Assembly: GCF_020252395.1 (NCBI RefSeq)
Contig: NZ_JADCDB010000010.1
Span: 1 to 64,000, forward strand
Reading direction: 5' to 3'
DNA length: 64,000 bases
From: Aestuariivirga sp.
GTDB lineage: Bacteria > Pseudomonadota > Alphaproteobacteria > Rhizobiales > Aestuariivirgaceae
Position 1 is the first letter of the stretch, and the number at the start of each line of letters is the position of its first letter. Under the pieces are notes generated by a model that was given only the letters and a program-made list of their open reading frames with translations, did not search any database and had not been told where the DNA came from. Both the position numbers and the translations under genes were made by a program. This document shows positions 1-9,110 of this stretch, piece after piece.

Positions 1-1
1 C

Positions 2-562
2 CTCGCCAGCCGCGGGCTGCGCGGCGTCAAGCTGGTCATCGCCGGCGACCACAAGGGCCTGCGGGCAGCGGCGCGCCGGGTCTTCAACGCAACCCACCAG
101 CGCTGCCGGATCCACTGGATGCGGAATGCTCTGGCGCACGCCCCGGCCAAGCAGCGCACCGCCGTCGCGGCGATATTGAAGACCATCTTCGCTCGGGAGA
201 CCAAGGCCGGGGCTGAAGCGCAGTGGAGGATCGTCGCCGATGCCCTTCGCGAGAAGCAGCCCAAGCCCGGCGCCCTGATGGACGCCTCCCGCGACGATGT
301 GCTGGCCTGCATGTCCTTCCCACGCGAGCACTGGCCACAGATCGCGTCGGCAAACCCGCTTAAGCGGGTGAACCGCGAGGTGAAGCGGCGAGCCGACGTC
401 ATCGGCATCTTTCCCAACGACGAGGCCATCGTCCGGCTGGCCGGCGCACTGATGCCGGAGACCAATGACGAATGGACCGTGGCCCGGCCTTACATGTCAC
501 TTGAAACGCTCGCCCGCATCACCGGGAATACAAACGTCAGGCTGCCCGCCGTGGCCGCCTGA
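2..562 (+). CDS. IS256-family transposase, C-terminal part (5' end outside window)
   Basis: Open frame from window start; reads ...GLRGVKLVIAGDHKGLRAAARRVFNATHQRCRIHWMRNAL... and NPLKRVNREVKRRADVIGIFPNDEAIVRL, typical of IS256/MULE-type transposases. Confidence 0.85.
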   Translation, partial: LASRGLRGVKLVIAGDHKGLRAAARRVFNATHQRCRIHWMRNALAHAPAKQRTAVAAILKTIFARETKAGAEAQWRIVADALREKQPKPGALMDASRDDVLACMSFPREHWPQIASANPLKRVNREVKRRADVIGIFPNDEAIVRLAGALMPETNDEWTVARPYMSLETLARITGNTNVRLPAVAA

Positions 563-587
563 TCAAGCTCGGACCTCTTCGAAGGCC

Positions 588-616
588 GGCGCTCTTACAC
601 CACGCCGTGGGACACT
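588..616. repeat. Probable terminal inverted repeat (right end) of the IS256-family element
   Basis: ctcttacaccacgccgtgggacactatc just after the transposase stop resembles IS256-type ends; left end not in window so not verified. Confidence 0.45.
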
Positions 617-634
617 ATCTTCTTAATCTCCGCC

Positions 635-1831
635 TCACCCGTTGAACACCTCCGCCACCGGCACCACTGCGTGGCCGCCATAGCCGTTGAACCTGGTCGA
701 GGTTGCGATGCCGTAGGCGCCGAGTGTGCCGAATTCGATAAAGTCCTCGTCACGGATGCCGGCTGGCAAGTCAAGCTTGGCCGGCAGAACGTCGAGGGGG
801 TCGCAGGTGGGGCCGAAGACTTTCCACGGCTTGGTGGGGCCTTCCAGCACCTTGCCGCCGCGGATAACGCGGCAGGGCGGCTGCAGCTCCGGCGCCTGCA
901 TGAACTCCATGAGGCCGCCATAGATGCCGTCATTGAGGAAAATGTCGTCGCCGTCCGAGCACACCAGCTTGACGCGCGTCAGCAGCGACATGCAATTGGC
1001 GGCGAGGCCGCGGCCCGGCTCGCATTCGAGCGCCGGTTCCATGCCCTTGCCGAAACAGCGGGTGGTGGCTCCGGCAATGAGCGTGAAGAAATTGTCGAGC
1101 AATGCGGGTTTGCTCAGCGGATAGCTAGCTGGGAAGCCCCCACCCACATTGAGCTTGCCGATCTGCACGCCCGATGCCTTGGCGATGCGGTGCGCGGCCT
1201 CGATGTGGCGGACATAGACATTGGGATCGCGCGACTGCGAACCGGGGTGGAAGGTCATGACGGGAACATAGCCGCGGCGCTGGATGTCCTGCAGCAGGCC
1301 GGCGGCAATGTGCTCGGGCGCCCCGAACTTGGTGGAAAAGTCATGCGCGGAGGAGGCACGGTCGCGCGGCAGCACGAAGCGCACCGCCAGTTCGACCGAA
1401 CGGTCGTCGCCCACGATGGCCGCGATCTTGGCCACTTCCTCGCGCGCATCCACGGCGAAGCGGCGGCAGCCATAGCGGCTATAGGCGTTGAGGATCTCGC
1501 GGCGCGACTTGACGGGGTTATGGTAGTGGAAATGGGCCGACGGCTGGATCGCATGGACCAGCGCCATCTCCTGAACCGACGCAACGTCCCAGTGGGTGAG
1601 GCCCGCCTCGTCCAGCGCGGCAACGACCTCGCGGGAGGGATTGGACTTGACGGCGAAGCTGACGGCGCCAGGAAAGCCCGCAGTGAATAGCGCAAGCCTG
1701 GCCTTGAGGCGCTCGGCGCTGAAGCAGAAGACGGCCTCTTCCGGCTGCATGACCGCGGCCACCGCCGCGGCATCGGCGTAAGTGGGGCCGGGCACCACGT
1801 TCAGGGCAATGCTTGCAGCAGTCTTGGCCAT
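635..1831 (-). CDS. Type III PLP-dependent ornithine/lysine/diaminopimelate decarboxylase
   Basis: FAVKSNPSREVV (PLP lysine), FHPGSQ, NVGGGFP, EPGRG, FGPTCDPLDVL motifs. Confidence 0.9.
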   Translation of the reverse strand: MAKTAASIALNVVPGPTYADAAAVAAVMQPEEAVFCFSAERLKARLALFTAGFPGAVSFAVKSNPSREVVAALDEAGLTHWDVASVQEMALVHAIQPSAHFHYHNPVKSRREILNAYSRYGCRRFAVDAREEVAKIAAIVGDDRSVELAVRFVLPRDRASSAHDFSTKFGAPEHIAAGLLQDIQRRGYVPVMTFHPGSQSRDPNVYVRHIEAAHRIAKASGVQIGKLNVGGGFPASYPLSKPALLDNFFTLIAGATTRCFGKGMEPALECEPGRGLAANCMSLLTRVKLVCSDGDDIFLNDGIYGGLMEFMQAPELQPPCRVIRGGKVLEGPTKPWKVFGPTCDPLDVLPAKLDLPAGIRDEDFIEFGTLGAYGIATSTRFNGYGGHAVVPVAEVFNG

Positions 1832-1892
1832 CGAAACCTCCGACAGAACAGGGGAAAACGTGAGCGCAACAGATAACTTGCGGTGTCGTTGG

Positions 1893-1921
1893 TTTACACA
1901 CGGCGTTGTGCTGAATTATGA
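1893..1921 (+). promoter_or_regulatory. Candidate sigma70-type promoter for the Lrp-family gene (TTTACA-N17-TTATGA)
   Basis: Hexamers and 17-bp spacer read directly; lies in divergent intergenic region. Confidence 0.4.
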
Positions 1922-1964
1922 CGGGTGAGTCGTCATTCCGACGAGAGCGGGCCTCATATCGCCG

Positions 1965-2402
1965 ATGGTACAGATCACCCCCAAGGATGAGGAGCTGATT
2001 GCCCTGCTGAAGGTCGATTCGCGCGAGCCTGTGGCGTCGCTCGCCCGCAAGCTGGGCCTGTCGCGCACCACGGTGCAGGACCGGCTGAAGCGGCTGGAGG
2101 AGACGGGCGTCATTGCCGCCTATTCGATCCGCCTGTCACGCGAGCTGGACCAGGGTGGCATGCGAGCCTTCGTCACCTTTTCGGTGGAGCCGCGGCGGCA
2201 GATCGAGGTGGGGCGCCAGCTCGCCAGGTTTCCGCAGATCGAGACCTTGCACACGCTCAGCGGAAAATTCGACCTGATCGCGCAGGTCAAGACCGGGTCA
2301 TCCGAGGCCATGGACAAGCTGATTGACGAGATCGGCCAGATCCCCGGCATCACGCGGATCGAAACCTCGGTCATCTTGTCGACAAAGCTTGATCGCAGAT
2401 AG
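1965..2402 (+). CDS. Lrp/AsnC family transcriptional regulator
   Basis: N-terminal HTH (DSREPVASLARKLGLSRTTVQDRLKRLEETGVI) plus RAM domain. Confidence 0.9.
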   Translation: MVQITPKDEELIALLKVDSREPVASLARKLGLSRTTVQDRLKRLEETGVIAAYSIRLSRELDQGGMRAFVTFSVEPRRQIEVGRQLARFPQIETLHTLSGKFDLIAQVKTGSSEAMDKLIDEIGQIPGITRIETSVILSTKLDRR

Positions 2403-2429
2403 GGCGCTGAAAGCGCCACAAGGAGTCAC

Positions 2430-3839
2430 ATGCGTTTCGTTCCCGTCATCGCTTCCGCCCTTATGCTGGTGCTCGGCGGTCCGCTTGCCCAGGCCGCCAG
2501 CAAGGCCGTGCCGGCGTCCGCCGCCGCGGTGCAGCTGAGTTTCGCGCCGGTCGTCAAGACCACCGCCCCCGCCGTGGTCAATGTCTATTCGCAGCGCAAG
2601 CTGGTGGAAGACCAGGGCGGCAACGGCTTCATGCAGGACCCGTTCTTCCGCCGCTTCTTCGGCGATGGCGGCAGCTTCGGCCGCCCGCGCGAGCGCGTTG
2701 CCAATTCGCTGGGCTCCGGCGTGATCGTCGATCCGAATGGGCTGATCGTCACCAACAACCACGTGATCGCCAATGCGACCGACATCAAGGTGGCGCTCGC
2801 TGACAAGCGCGAATTCGAGGCCAAGGTCCTGATCGCCGACGAGCGCACCGACCTTGCCGTGCTGAAGATCGAGGTGCCGGACGAGCTGCTGCCGGCCCTG
2901 GCGTTGGCCGATTCCGATGCACTCGAAGTGGGCGACCTGGTTCTTGCCATCGGCAATCCCTTCGGTGTCGGCCAGACTGTGACGAGCGGCATCATCTCGG
3001 CGCTGGCGCGCACGCGGGTGGGCGTGAGCGACTACCAGTTCTTCATCCAGACTGACGCCGCCATCAACCCGGGCAATTCGGGCGGTGCGCTGGTCAACAT
3101 GCGGGGTGAACTGGTGGGCATCAACACGGCAATCTTCTCGCGCTCGGGCGGGTCCATCGGCATCGGCTTTGCAATCCCCACCAACATGGTAAAGACAGTG
3201 GTGGCCACCGCCGAGAACGGCGGGGTGGCCATCAAGCGCCCCTGGCTCGGCGCCGAGCTGCAGGATGTCTCGCCCGACATCGCCACGTCTCTCGGCATGG
3301 CGCGGCCGGAGGGCGCGCTGATCGTCAGCCTGCACCCCGACAGCCCGCTCGCAAAGGCAGGCCTCAAGCGCGGCGACATCGTGCTGGCGCTGGAGGGAAA
3401 GCCCGTAGAGACCGCGCAGGAACTCGGTTACCGCGCCGCCACGGCCTCGATCGGCGCCACCATCATCGTCGAATACCGGCGCAAGGGCGACCGCAAGGAA
3501 ACCCAGGTCACGATGATCGCCGCGCCCGAAACGGTGAAGCGCGACGACACGGCGATCGGAGGTGCAAATCCGTTCACCGGCGCCACCGTGGCCAATCTTT
3601 CTCCTGCCGTCGCGGATGAGCTGGGCCTGCCGGCCGATGCCGAAGGCGTGGTTGTCACCAAGATCGACACGGCGCCGGCGCTGCGTTTCTTCAAGCGGGG
3701 CGACATCGTGCTGGAGGTGAATGGCGCCAAGATCGACAGTGTCGGCGCGCTCAACGCCGCCCTGGCGGATGACAGCAACCTGTGGCGCATTGCCATCAAC
3801 CGCGGCGGCCGGGTGGTGAAAATGGCCATCGGCGGCTGA
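2430..3839 (+). CDS. HtrA/DegP-DegQ family periplasmic serine protease with PDZ domains
   Basis: Signal peptide, catalytic TNNHVI, DLAVLK, NPGNSGGAL motifs. Confidence 0.93.
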   Translation: MRFVPVIASALMLVLGGPLAQAASKAVPASAAAVQLSFAPVVKTTAPAVVNVYSQRKLVEDQGGNGFMQDPFFRRFFGDGGSFGRPRERVANSLGSGVIVDPNGLIVTNNHVIANATDIKVALADKREFEAKVLIADERTDLAVLKIEVPDELLPALALADSDALEVGDLVLAIGNPFGVGQTVTSGIISALARTRVGVSDYQFFIQTDAAINPGNSGGALVNMRGELVGINTAIFSRSGGSIGIGFAIPTNMVKTVVATAENGGVAIKRPWLGAELQDVSPDIATSLGMARPEGALIVSLHPDSPLAKAGLKRGDIVLALEGKPVETAQELGYRAATASIGATIIVEYRRKGDRKETQVTMIAAPETVKRDDTAIGGANPFTGATVANLSPAVADELGLPADAEGVVVTKIDTAPALRFFKRGDIVLEVNGAKIDSVGALNAALADDSNLWRIAINRGGRVVKMAIGG

Positions 3840-5149
3840 TGACGAACCTCTTCGACTCCGCCGGCCCCGGCAAGGACGCACCCCGCCCCCTGGCGGACCG
3901 GCTGCGCCCGCAGAAGCTGGCAGATGTCGTGGGGCAGGACCATCTGGTGGGACCCGGCGGGGTGATCACAAAGATGCTGGCCGCGGGCCGCATCCCCTCC
4001 ATCATACTGTGGGGGCCGCCCGGCACGGGGAAGACGACCGTCGCGCGGCTCCTCGCCGGCGAGACGGGGCTGGCCTTCATGCAGATCTCGGCGATCTTCT
4101 CCGGCGTCGCGGATTTGAAGAAGGTCTTCGAGCAGGCGCGCATCCGGCGGGAGCAGGGGCGGGGCACGCTCCTGTTCGTCGATGAAATCCACCGCTTCAA
4201 CAAGTCTCAGCAGGATTCATTTCTTCCTTATGCCGAGGACGGCACCATCATCCTCGTCGGCGCCACGACGGAGAACCCGAGCTTCGAGTTGAACGGCGCT
4301 TTGCTCTCCCGCGCCCGGGTGCTGGTGCTGAACCGGCTGGACAATGACGCGATGCAGGCGCTGATCCGCCGTGCGGAAATGTTCGAACGCCGCCCGCTCC
4401 CCGCCGATCCTGCCGCGCGCGAGGCGATGACCGGCATGGCCGATGGCGACGGGCGCTATTTGCTCAACATGCTGGAGGCAGTGTTCGCCGCCGTGCCGGA
4501 AGACGGCGAGGCGCTGAACCCGGAGGCGCTGGCGCGCACCTTGCAGAAGCGCATGCCGCTCTATGACAAGGCGGCGGACGGTCACTACAATCTGATCTCG
4601 GCGCTGCACAAGTCGGTTCGTGGATCGGACCCTGATGCGGCCCTCTATTATCTCGCCCGCATGCTGACAGCGGGGGAGGACCCGCTCTTCATCGTGCGCC
4701 GCGTGGTGCGGATGGCGATCGAGGACGTGGGGCTCGCAGACCCCGAGGCCGTTCACCAGGCGCTGGCAGCAAAGGAGGCCTATGACTTCCTCGGCAGCCC
4801 CGAAGGCGAACTGGCGATCGCACAGGCAGTTGTCTATGTGGCGACGGCGCCCAAGTCGAATGCCGTCTACAATGGTTACAAGACGGCAACGGAACGGGCC
4901 AGGCAAACGGGCTCCCTGATGCCGCCCAAGATCATCCTCAACGCGCCGACCAAGCTGATGAAAGCTCAAGAGTATGGCGCGGGCTACCGCTATGACCACG
5001 ACCAGCCGGATGCCTTCTCCGGGCAGAACTATTTCCCGGATGTGCTTGGGCGGGAGAAATACTATGACCCCGTGGAGCGCGGCTTCGAGCGCGAGGTGAA
5101 GCGCCGGCTGGACTATTGGGCGAAGCTCCGGAAGGAGCGGGGCGGCTAG
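3839..5149 (+). CDS. rarA: Replication-associated recombination protein A (AAA ATPase)
   Basis: RPQKLADVVGQDHL, GPPGTGKTT, DEIHRFNKSQQD; start overlaps htrA stop (TGATG). Confidence 0.93.
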   Translation: MTNLFDSAGPGKDAPRPLADRLRPQKLADVVGQDHLVGPGGVITKMLAAGRIPSIILWGPPGTGKTTVARLLAGETGLAFMQISAIFSGVADLKKVFEQARIRREQGRGTLLFVDEIHRFNKSQQDSFLPYAEDGTIILVGATTENPSFELNGALLSRARVLVLNRLDNDAMQALIRRAEMFERRPLPADPAAREAMTGMADGDGRYLLNMLEAVFAAVPEDGEALNPEALARTLQKRMPLYDKAADGHYNLISALHKSVRGSDPDAALYYLARMLTAGEDPLFIVRRVVRMAIEDVGLADPEAVHQALAAKEAYDFLGSPEGELAIAQAVVYVATAPKSNAVYNGYKTATERARQTGSLMPPKIILNAPTKLMKAQEYGAGYRYDHDQPDAFSGQNYFPDVLGREKYYDPVERGFEREVKRRLDYWAKLRKERGG

Positions 5150-5272
5150 CGGCGTTTCCCTCCGCCTTGTGGGCAGGGATTAAGAGTGGGGATCCCCGGG
5201 CTTAGGTCTTCGAAAACTGGACTCTGTTCAACCGGCGACATACCCTCGGGGCTCCCTTCCCCCTCCCTCCCG

Positions 5273-5299
5273 CCACGAGGGGGATGGGAACCCTCGTGG
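5273..5299. repeat. Intergenic 9-bp perfect inverted repeat (CCACGAGGG-N9-CCCTCGTGG)
   Basis: Read directly; no T-run follows. Confidence 0.6.
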
Positions 5300-5366
5300 A
5301 TTCACTTGACTGCCCGATGCTTTTGAGTAGCGGAAGAAGCCATGAAGGCGTTCCCGGCTAAGCTCG

Positions 5367-5386
5367 ATGCCAGCTTTCGCTGGCAT
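5367..5386. repeat. Short REP-like hairpin ATGCCAGC-TTTC-GCTGGCAT
   Basis: Perfect 8-bp stem; produces spurious MPAFAGI/MPAKAGI ORF starts on both strands. Confidence 0.7.
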
Positions 5387-5429
5387 AACGGCTTGGAGTG
5401 GGGTTAGTCTCTGCATTAACTTCGAGGGC

Positions 5430-6713
5430 ATGATGATCGATCTGCTGATAAGAAACGCGGTTCTGCCCGATGGGCGCCAGGTGGATATTGCCTGCGTGGG
5501 TGGCAAGATCGCGGAGGTCTCGCCATCGATCACGGCTGAAGCGCGCGGCGCCATTGATGCGAAGGGCTATCTCGTGTCGCCGCCCTTCATCGACGCACAT
5601 TTCCACATGGATGCGACGCTGTCGCTCGGGCTTCCGCGCTACAACCAGTCCGGCACGCTGCTCGAGGGCATCAGGTTGTGGGGCGAGCTGAAGCCGCTGC
5701 TGACGCATGAGGCGGTGATCGAGCGCGCCATGCGTTATTGCGACCTCGCGGCGAGCCAAGGCCTGCTCGCCATCCGCACCCATGTGGATGTCTGCGATGA
5801 CCGGCTGCTCTGCGTCGAGGCGCTGCTCGAAGTCCGGAAGCGCATCAAGCCCTATATCGACCTGCAGCTCGTGGCCTTCCCGCAGGATGGCTTCTACCGC
5901 GATCCTCATGCGAAGAAGAACCTGCTGCGGGCACTCGACATGGGCGTCGATGTCGTCGGCGGCATTCCGCATGGCGAGCGCACCATGGCCGATGGTGCGC
6001 GCAGCATGGCCGAACTGTGTGAGATCGCGGCGGCGCGCGGGCTCCTCGTCGACATTCACTGTGACGAGACGGACGATCCGCTGTCGCGCCACGTCGAGGC
6101 GCTCGTCTACGAGACGCAGCGGCTGGGGCTGCAGGGGCGCGTGGCCGGCTCGCACCTCACCTCCATGCATTCGATGGACAATTACTATGCCTCGAAGCTG
6201 ATCGGGCTGATGGCGGAGGCAGAGCTCCATGCAACGCCCAACCCGCTCATCAACATCACGCTGCAGGGCCGCCACGACACCTACCCCAAGCGCCGCGGCA
6301 TGACGCGCGTGCCGGAGCTGCGCGCGGCAGGGATCAATATCTCCTTCGGGCATGATTGCGTGATGGATCCGTGGTATCCCCTCGGCCAGGGCGACATGCT
6401 GGAGGCGGCCTCCATGGGCATCCATGTGGGGTTGATGACGAGCCCGGAGCAGATGCGCTGGGCTTTCGATGCGGTGACGGTGAACCCGGCCAAGGCGCTG
6501 CACCTCGAAGGCTATGGCCTCGAGAAGGGCTGCAACGCGGATTTCGTGGTGCTGCAGGCAAAGACCCCCGTGGAGGCGCTGCGGCTCAAGGCCAACCGGC
6601 TGAAGGTTGTGAAGGGCGGCAAGGTGATCGCCGAAACGCCGGAGCGGGTGAGCACGCTGCATCTCGATGGACGGCCGGGCACGGTGAACGGGGCGGATTA
6701 CGCGCCGAAGTGA
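5430..6713 (+). CDS. Cytosine-deaminase-like amidohydrolase
   Basis: FIDAHFHMDATLSLG, DIHCDETDDP, GSHLTSMH, ISFGHDCVMDPWYPLG motifs of the CodA-type amidohydrolase family; start at ATG 5430 or 5433. Confidence 0.8.
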   Translation: MMIDLLIRNAVLPDGRQVDIACVGGKIAEVSPSITAEARGAIDAKGYLVSPPFIDAHFHMDATLSLGLPRYNQSGTLLEGIRLWGELKPLLTHEAVIERAMRYCDLAASQGLLAIRTHVDVCDDRLLCVEALLEVRKRIKPYIDLQLVAFPQDGFYRDPHAKKNLLRALDMGVDVVGGIPHGERTMADGARSMAELCEIAAARGLLVDIHCDETDDPLSRHVEALVYETQRLGLQGRVAGSHLTSMHSMDNYYASKLIGLMAEAELHATPNPLINITLQGRHDTYPKRRGMTRVPELRAAGINISFGHDCVMDPWYPLGQGDMLEAASMGIHVGLMTSPEQMRWAFDAVTVNPAKALHLEGYGLEKGCNADFVVLQAKTPVEALRLKANRLKVVKGGKVIAETPERVSTLHLDGRPGTVNGADYAPK

Positions 6714-6718
6714 CGGAC

Positions 6719-7345
6719 TTAACGGCGCGGCTGCAACCCCTCCACGAACAGCCGGGTCAACGTTTCCTCGGCCTTGTCCATCAGGTCCGGCGGGTTGCCG
6801 GTGACGGCGCTCACCTGAGCGTCGAAATCGGCGTAGTGTTGGGTGGTGGCCCAGATGGCGAAGATCAGGTGGTGGGGGTCGACAGCGTTGAGCCGGCCTT
6901 GCGTGATCCAGCCCTGGATGATGGCGGCCTTCTCGTCCACCAGGTCCTTCAGCGGGCCCTTGAGATAGGCGCCGATGGCGGTTGCCCCGTGCAGGATCTC
7001 GTTGGCGAAGAGGCGCGAGGCCTTTGGGTTGTCGCGGGAGAGGCGGATCTTGGCGCGGATGTAGCAGGTGATTTCCGCGATCGGCTCGCCGGCGGCATCG
7101 AGGCTGCGCAAGGGCTCCAGCCAGTCGTGCAATGTGTGCTCCAGCACGGCGACGTAGATGTCTTCCTTACGGCGGAAATAATAGAGCAGATTGGGCTTGG
7201 ACAGGCCGCAGCGGGTGGCGATCTGGTCCACCGTGGCGCCGCGGAAGCCGTAAGCCGAGAACACTTCCAGCGCGGCTTTGAGGATCAGCTCCTCGTTCTG
7301 GGCCTGGATGCGGGTTTTCCGGGTGATTGCCGTGGCTTCTCCCAT
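6719..7345 (-). CDS. rutR: TetR family regulator, RutR-like
   Basis: TetR HTH (AYGFRGATVDQIATRCGLSKPNLLYYFRRKEDIY) and RutR-like C-terminal domain; RutR-like box upstream. Confidence 0.75.
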   Translation of the reverse strand: MGEATAITRKTRIQAQNEELILKAALEVFSAYGFRGATVDQIATRCGLSKPNLLYYFRRKEDIYVAVLEHTLHDWLEPLRSLDAAGEPIAEITCYIRAKIRLSRDNPKASRLFANEILHGATAIGAYLKGPLKDLVDEKAAIIQGWITQGRLNAVDPHHLIFAIWATTQHYADFDAQVSAVTGNPPDLMDKAEETLTRLFVEGLQPRR

Positions 7346-7364
7346 GTCAACACCTTGTTAATTC

Positions 7365-7380
7365 TTGATCACTTGGTCAA
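7365..7380. promoter_or_regulatory. Candidate RutR operator TTGATCACTTGGTCAA
   Basis: One mismatch from E. coli RutR consensus TTGACCANNTGGTCAA; in the divergent region between the RutR-like gene and the ABC operon. Confidence 0.7.
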
Positions 7381-7430
7381 GAGCGGTTAGCCTTCGCACA
7401 AGCAACAATAAACCTGAGGGAGGAGCGGAG

Positions 7431-8207
7431 TTGGCGGGGCCCGTGATTTCGGCACGCGAGCTGAGCCTCGTTTTCCAGACGGCGGACGCGCCGGTCTATG
7501 CGCTGTCCAAGGTCAATCTGGAGGTGGAGGACGGCGATTTCGTCTCCTTCATCGGCCCCTCGGGCTGCGGCAAGACCACGCTGCTGCGCGTCATCGCCGA
7601 TCTTGAGCAGGCCACCTCCGGCTCCATCACCGTCAATGGCATGACCCCGCAGGAGGCACGGCTTAAGCGCGCCTATGGCTATGTGTTCCAAGCGCCCGCC
7701 CTTTATCCCTGGCGCACGGTGGAGCGCAATGTCGGGCTGCCGCTGGAGATCATGGGCCTCGACCACGCGGTCGAGCGCATTGCGCGGAACCTTGAACTCG
7801 TGAACCTCAAGGGCTTCGAGAAGAAGTTCCCCTGGCAGTTGTCGGGCGGCATGCAGCAGCGCGTCTCCATCGCCCGCGCGCTGGCCTTCGACCCCAAGCT
7901 GCTGCTGATGGACGAGCCCTTCGGCGCGCTCGACGAGATCGTGCGCGACAAGCTGAACCAGCAGCTGCTCGAACTCTGGGACCGCACCAAGAAGACCGTG
8001 GTCTTCGTCACCCATTCCATTCCGGAAGCCGTGTTCCTCTCGACGAAGATCGTGGTGATGAGCCCGCGCCCCGGCCGCATCATCGACGTGATCGAAACCA
8101 ACCTGCCGGGGAACCGCACGCTGGACATTCGCGAGACGCCAGAATTCCTCGCCCTTGCGCACCGCGTGCGCGAGGGGCTGAAGGCCGGGCATTCCTATGA
8201 GGACTGA
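7431..8207 (+). CDS. ABC transporter ATP-binding protein (NitT/TauT/SsuB type)
   Basis: GPSGCGKTTLL, LSGGMQQR, LLMDEPFGALD, VTHS; start likely TTG 7431 after GGAGG-like SD, because the longer ORF start at 7365 overlaps the RutR box. Confidence 0.88.
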   Translation: MAGPVISARELSLVFQTADAPVYALSKVNLEVEDGDFVSFIGPSGCGKTTLLRVIADLEQATSGSITVNGMTPQEARLKRAYGYVFQAPALYPWRTVERNVGLPLEIMGLDHAVERIARNLELVNLKGFEKKFPWQLSGGMQQRVSIARALAFDPKLLLMDEPFGALDEIVRDKLNQQLLELWDRTKKTVVFVTHSIPEAVFLSTKIVVMSPRPGRIIDVIETNLPGNRTLDIRETPEFLALAHRVREGLKAGHSYED

Positions 8208-9110
8208 GTGAGCGCCGCACCCGCCATCGCTGCAAAGCCTGTTGCGAGGGAATCCGGCAATGCGCTGCCGGTGACGGCCGTTTGCCTGTGCATCCTGCTC
8301 GTGTGGTATGCCGCCGCCATCCCGATGAATTGGGTGGTGACGGGGCCGAAGATCGAAGCCGCCGGCGGCGGACTTTCCGGCATTCTCGCCTTCTCGTGGA
8401 ACGAGGCGCGGCCCGTGCTGCCCGCTCCACATCAAATCGCGCAGGAGCTGTGGAAGAGCGTATTCACGGTGGCGCCGTGGATGCCCAAATCGCTGCTCTA
8501 TCACAGCTGGGTGACGCTTTCCTCCACGCTTCTGGGCTTCGTGCTGGGCTCGCTCCTGGGCGTGGCGCTGGCCATTGCCATCGTGCATTCGACGTTCCTG
8601 GCCAAGAGCCTGATGCCGTGGATCATCGCCTCCCAGACCATTCCCATTCTGGCGATTGCGCCGATGGTGATCGTGGTGCTGGGCTCGCTGGGTTTCACCG
8701 GGCTCGTGCCGAAGTCGCTGATCTCGATGTATCTCTGCTTCTTCCCCGTCACCATCGGCATGGTGAAGGGGCTCATGTCGCCTGAGACAACGCAGCTCGA
8801 CCTCATGCGCACTTACAATGCCTCGACAAGCCAAGTGCTGTGGAAGCTGCGTTTTCCCGCTTCCGTGCCCTTCTTGTTCACCTCGCTGAAGGTGGCGGTG
8901 GCCATCGCGCTCACCGGCGCCATTGTGGGCGAATTGCCGACGGGGGCCATCGCGGGCATCGGCGCCAGGCTGCTGCAGGGCTCCTATTACGGGCAGACGG
9001 TGCAGATCTGGGCGGCGCTGTTCATGGGCTCCTTCCTCGCCGCCGCGCTCGTGTGGCTGGTGGGCGTTGCCGAGCGCGTCACGCTCCGGCGCATGGGGGT
9101 GAAGCCATGA
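8208..9110 (+). CDS. ABC transporter permease (NitT/TauT type)
   Basis: Multi-TM BPD_transp_1-like protein; adjacent to ATPase and second permease. Confidence 0.85.
   Translation: MSAAPAIAAKPVARESGNALPVTAVCLCILLVWYAAAIPMNWVVTGPKIEAAGGGLSGILAFSWNEARPVLPAPHQIAQELWKSVFTVAPWMPKSLLYHSWVTLSSTLLGFVLGSLLGVALAIAIVHSTFLAKSLMPWIIASQTIPILAIAPMVIVVLGSLGFTGLVPKSLISMYLCFFPVTIGMVKGLMSPETTQLDLMRTYNASTSQVLWKLRFPASVPFLFTSLKVAVAIALTGAIVGELPTGAIAGIGARLLQGSYYGQTVQIWAALFMGSFLAAALVWLVGVAERVTLRRMGVKP

Noticed and set aside
2298-3881. 527-aa minus-strand ORF opposite htrA
   Set aside because: Antisense shadow of a well-supported HtrA gene.
7365-7430. N-terminal extension of the ABC ATPase (MITWSRAVSLRTSNNKPEGG...)
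   Set aside because: Overlaps the RutR-like operator and lacks an SD; TTG at 7431 after GGAGG-like sequence is more plausible.
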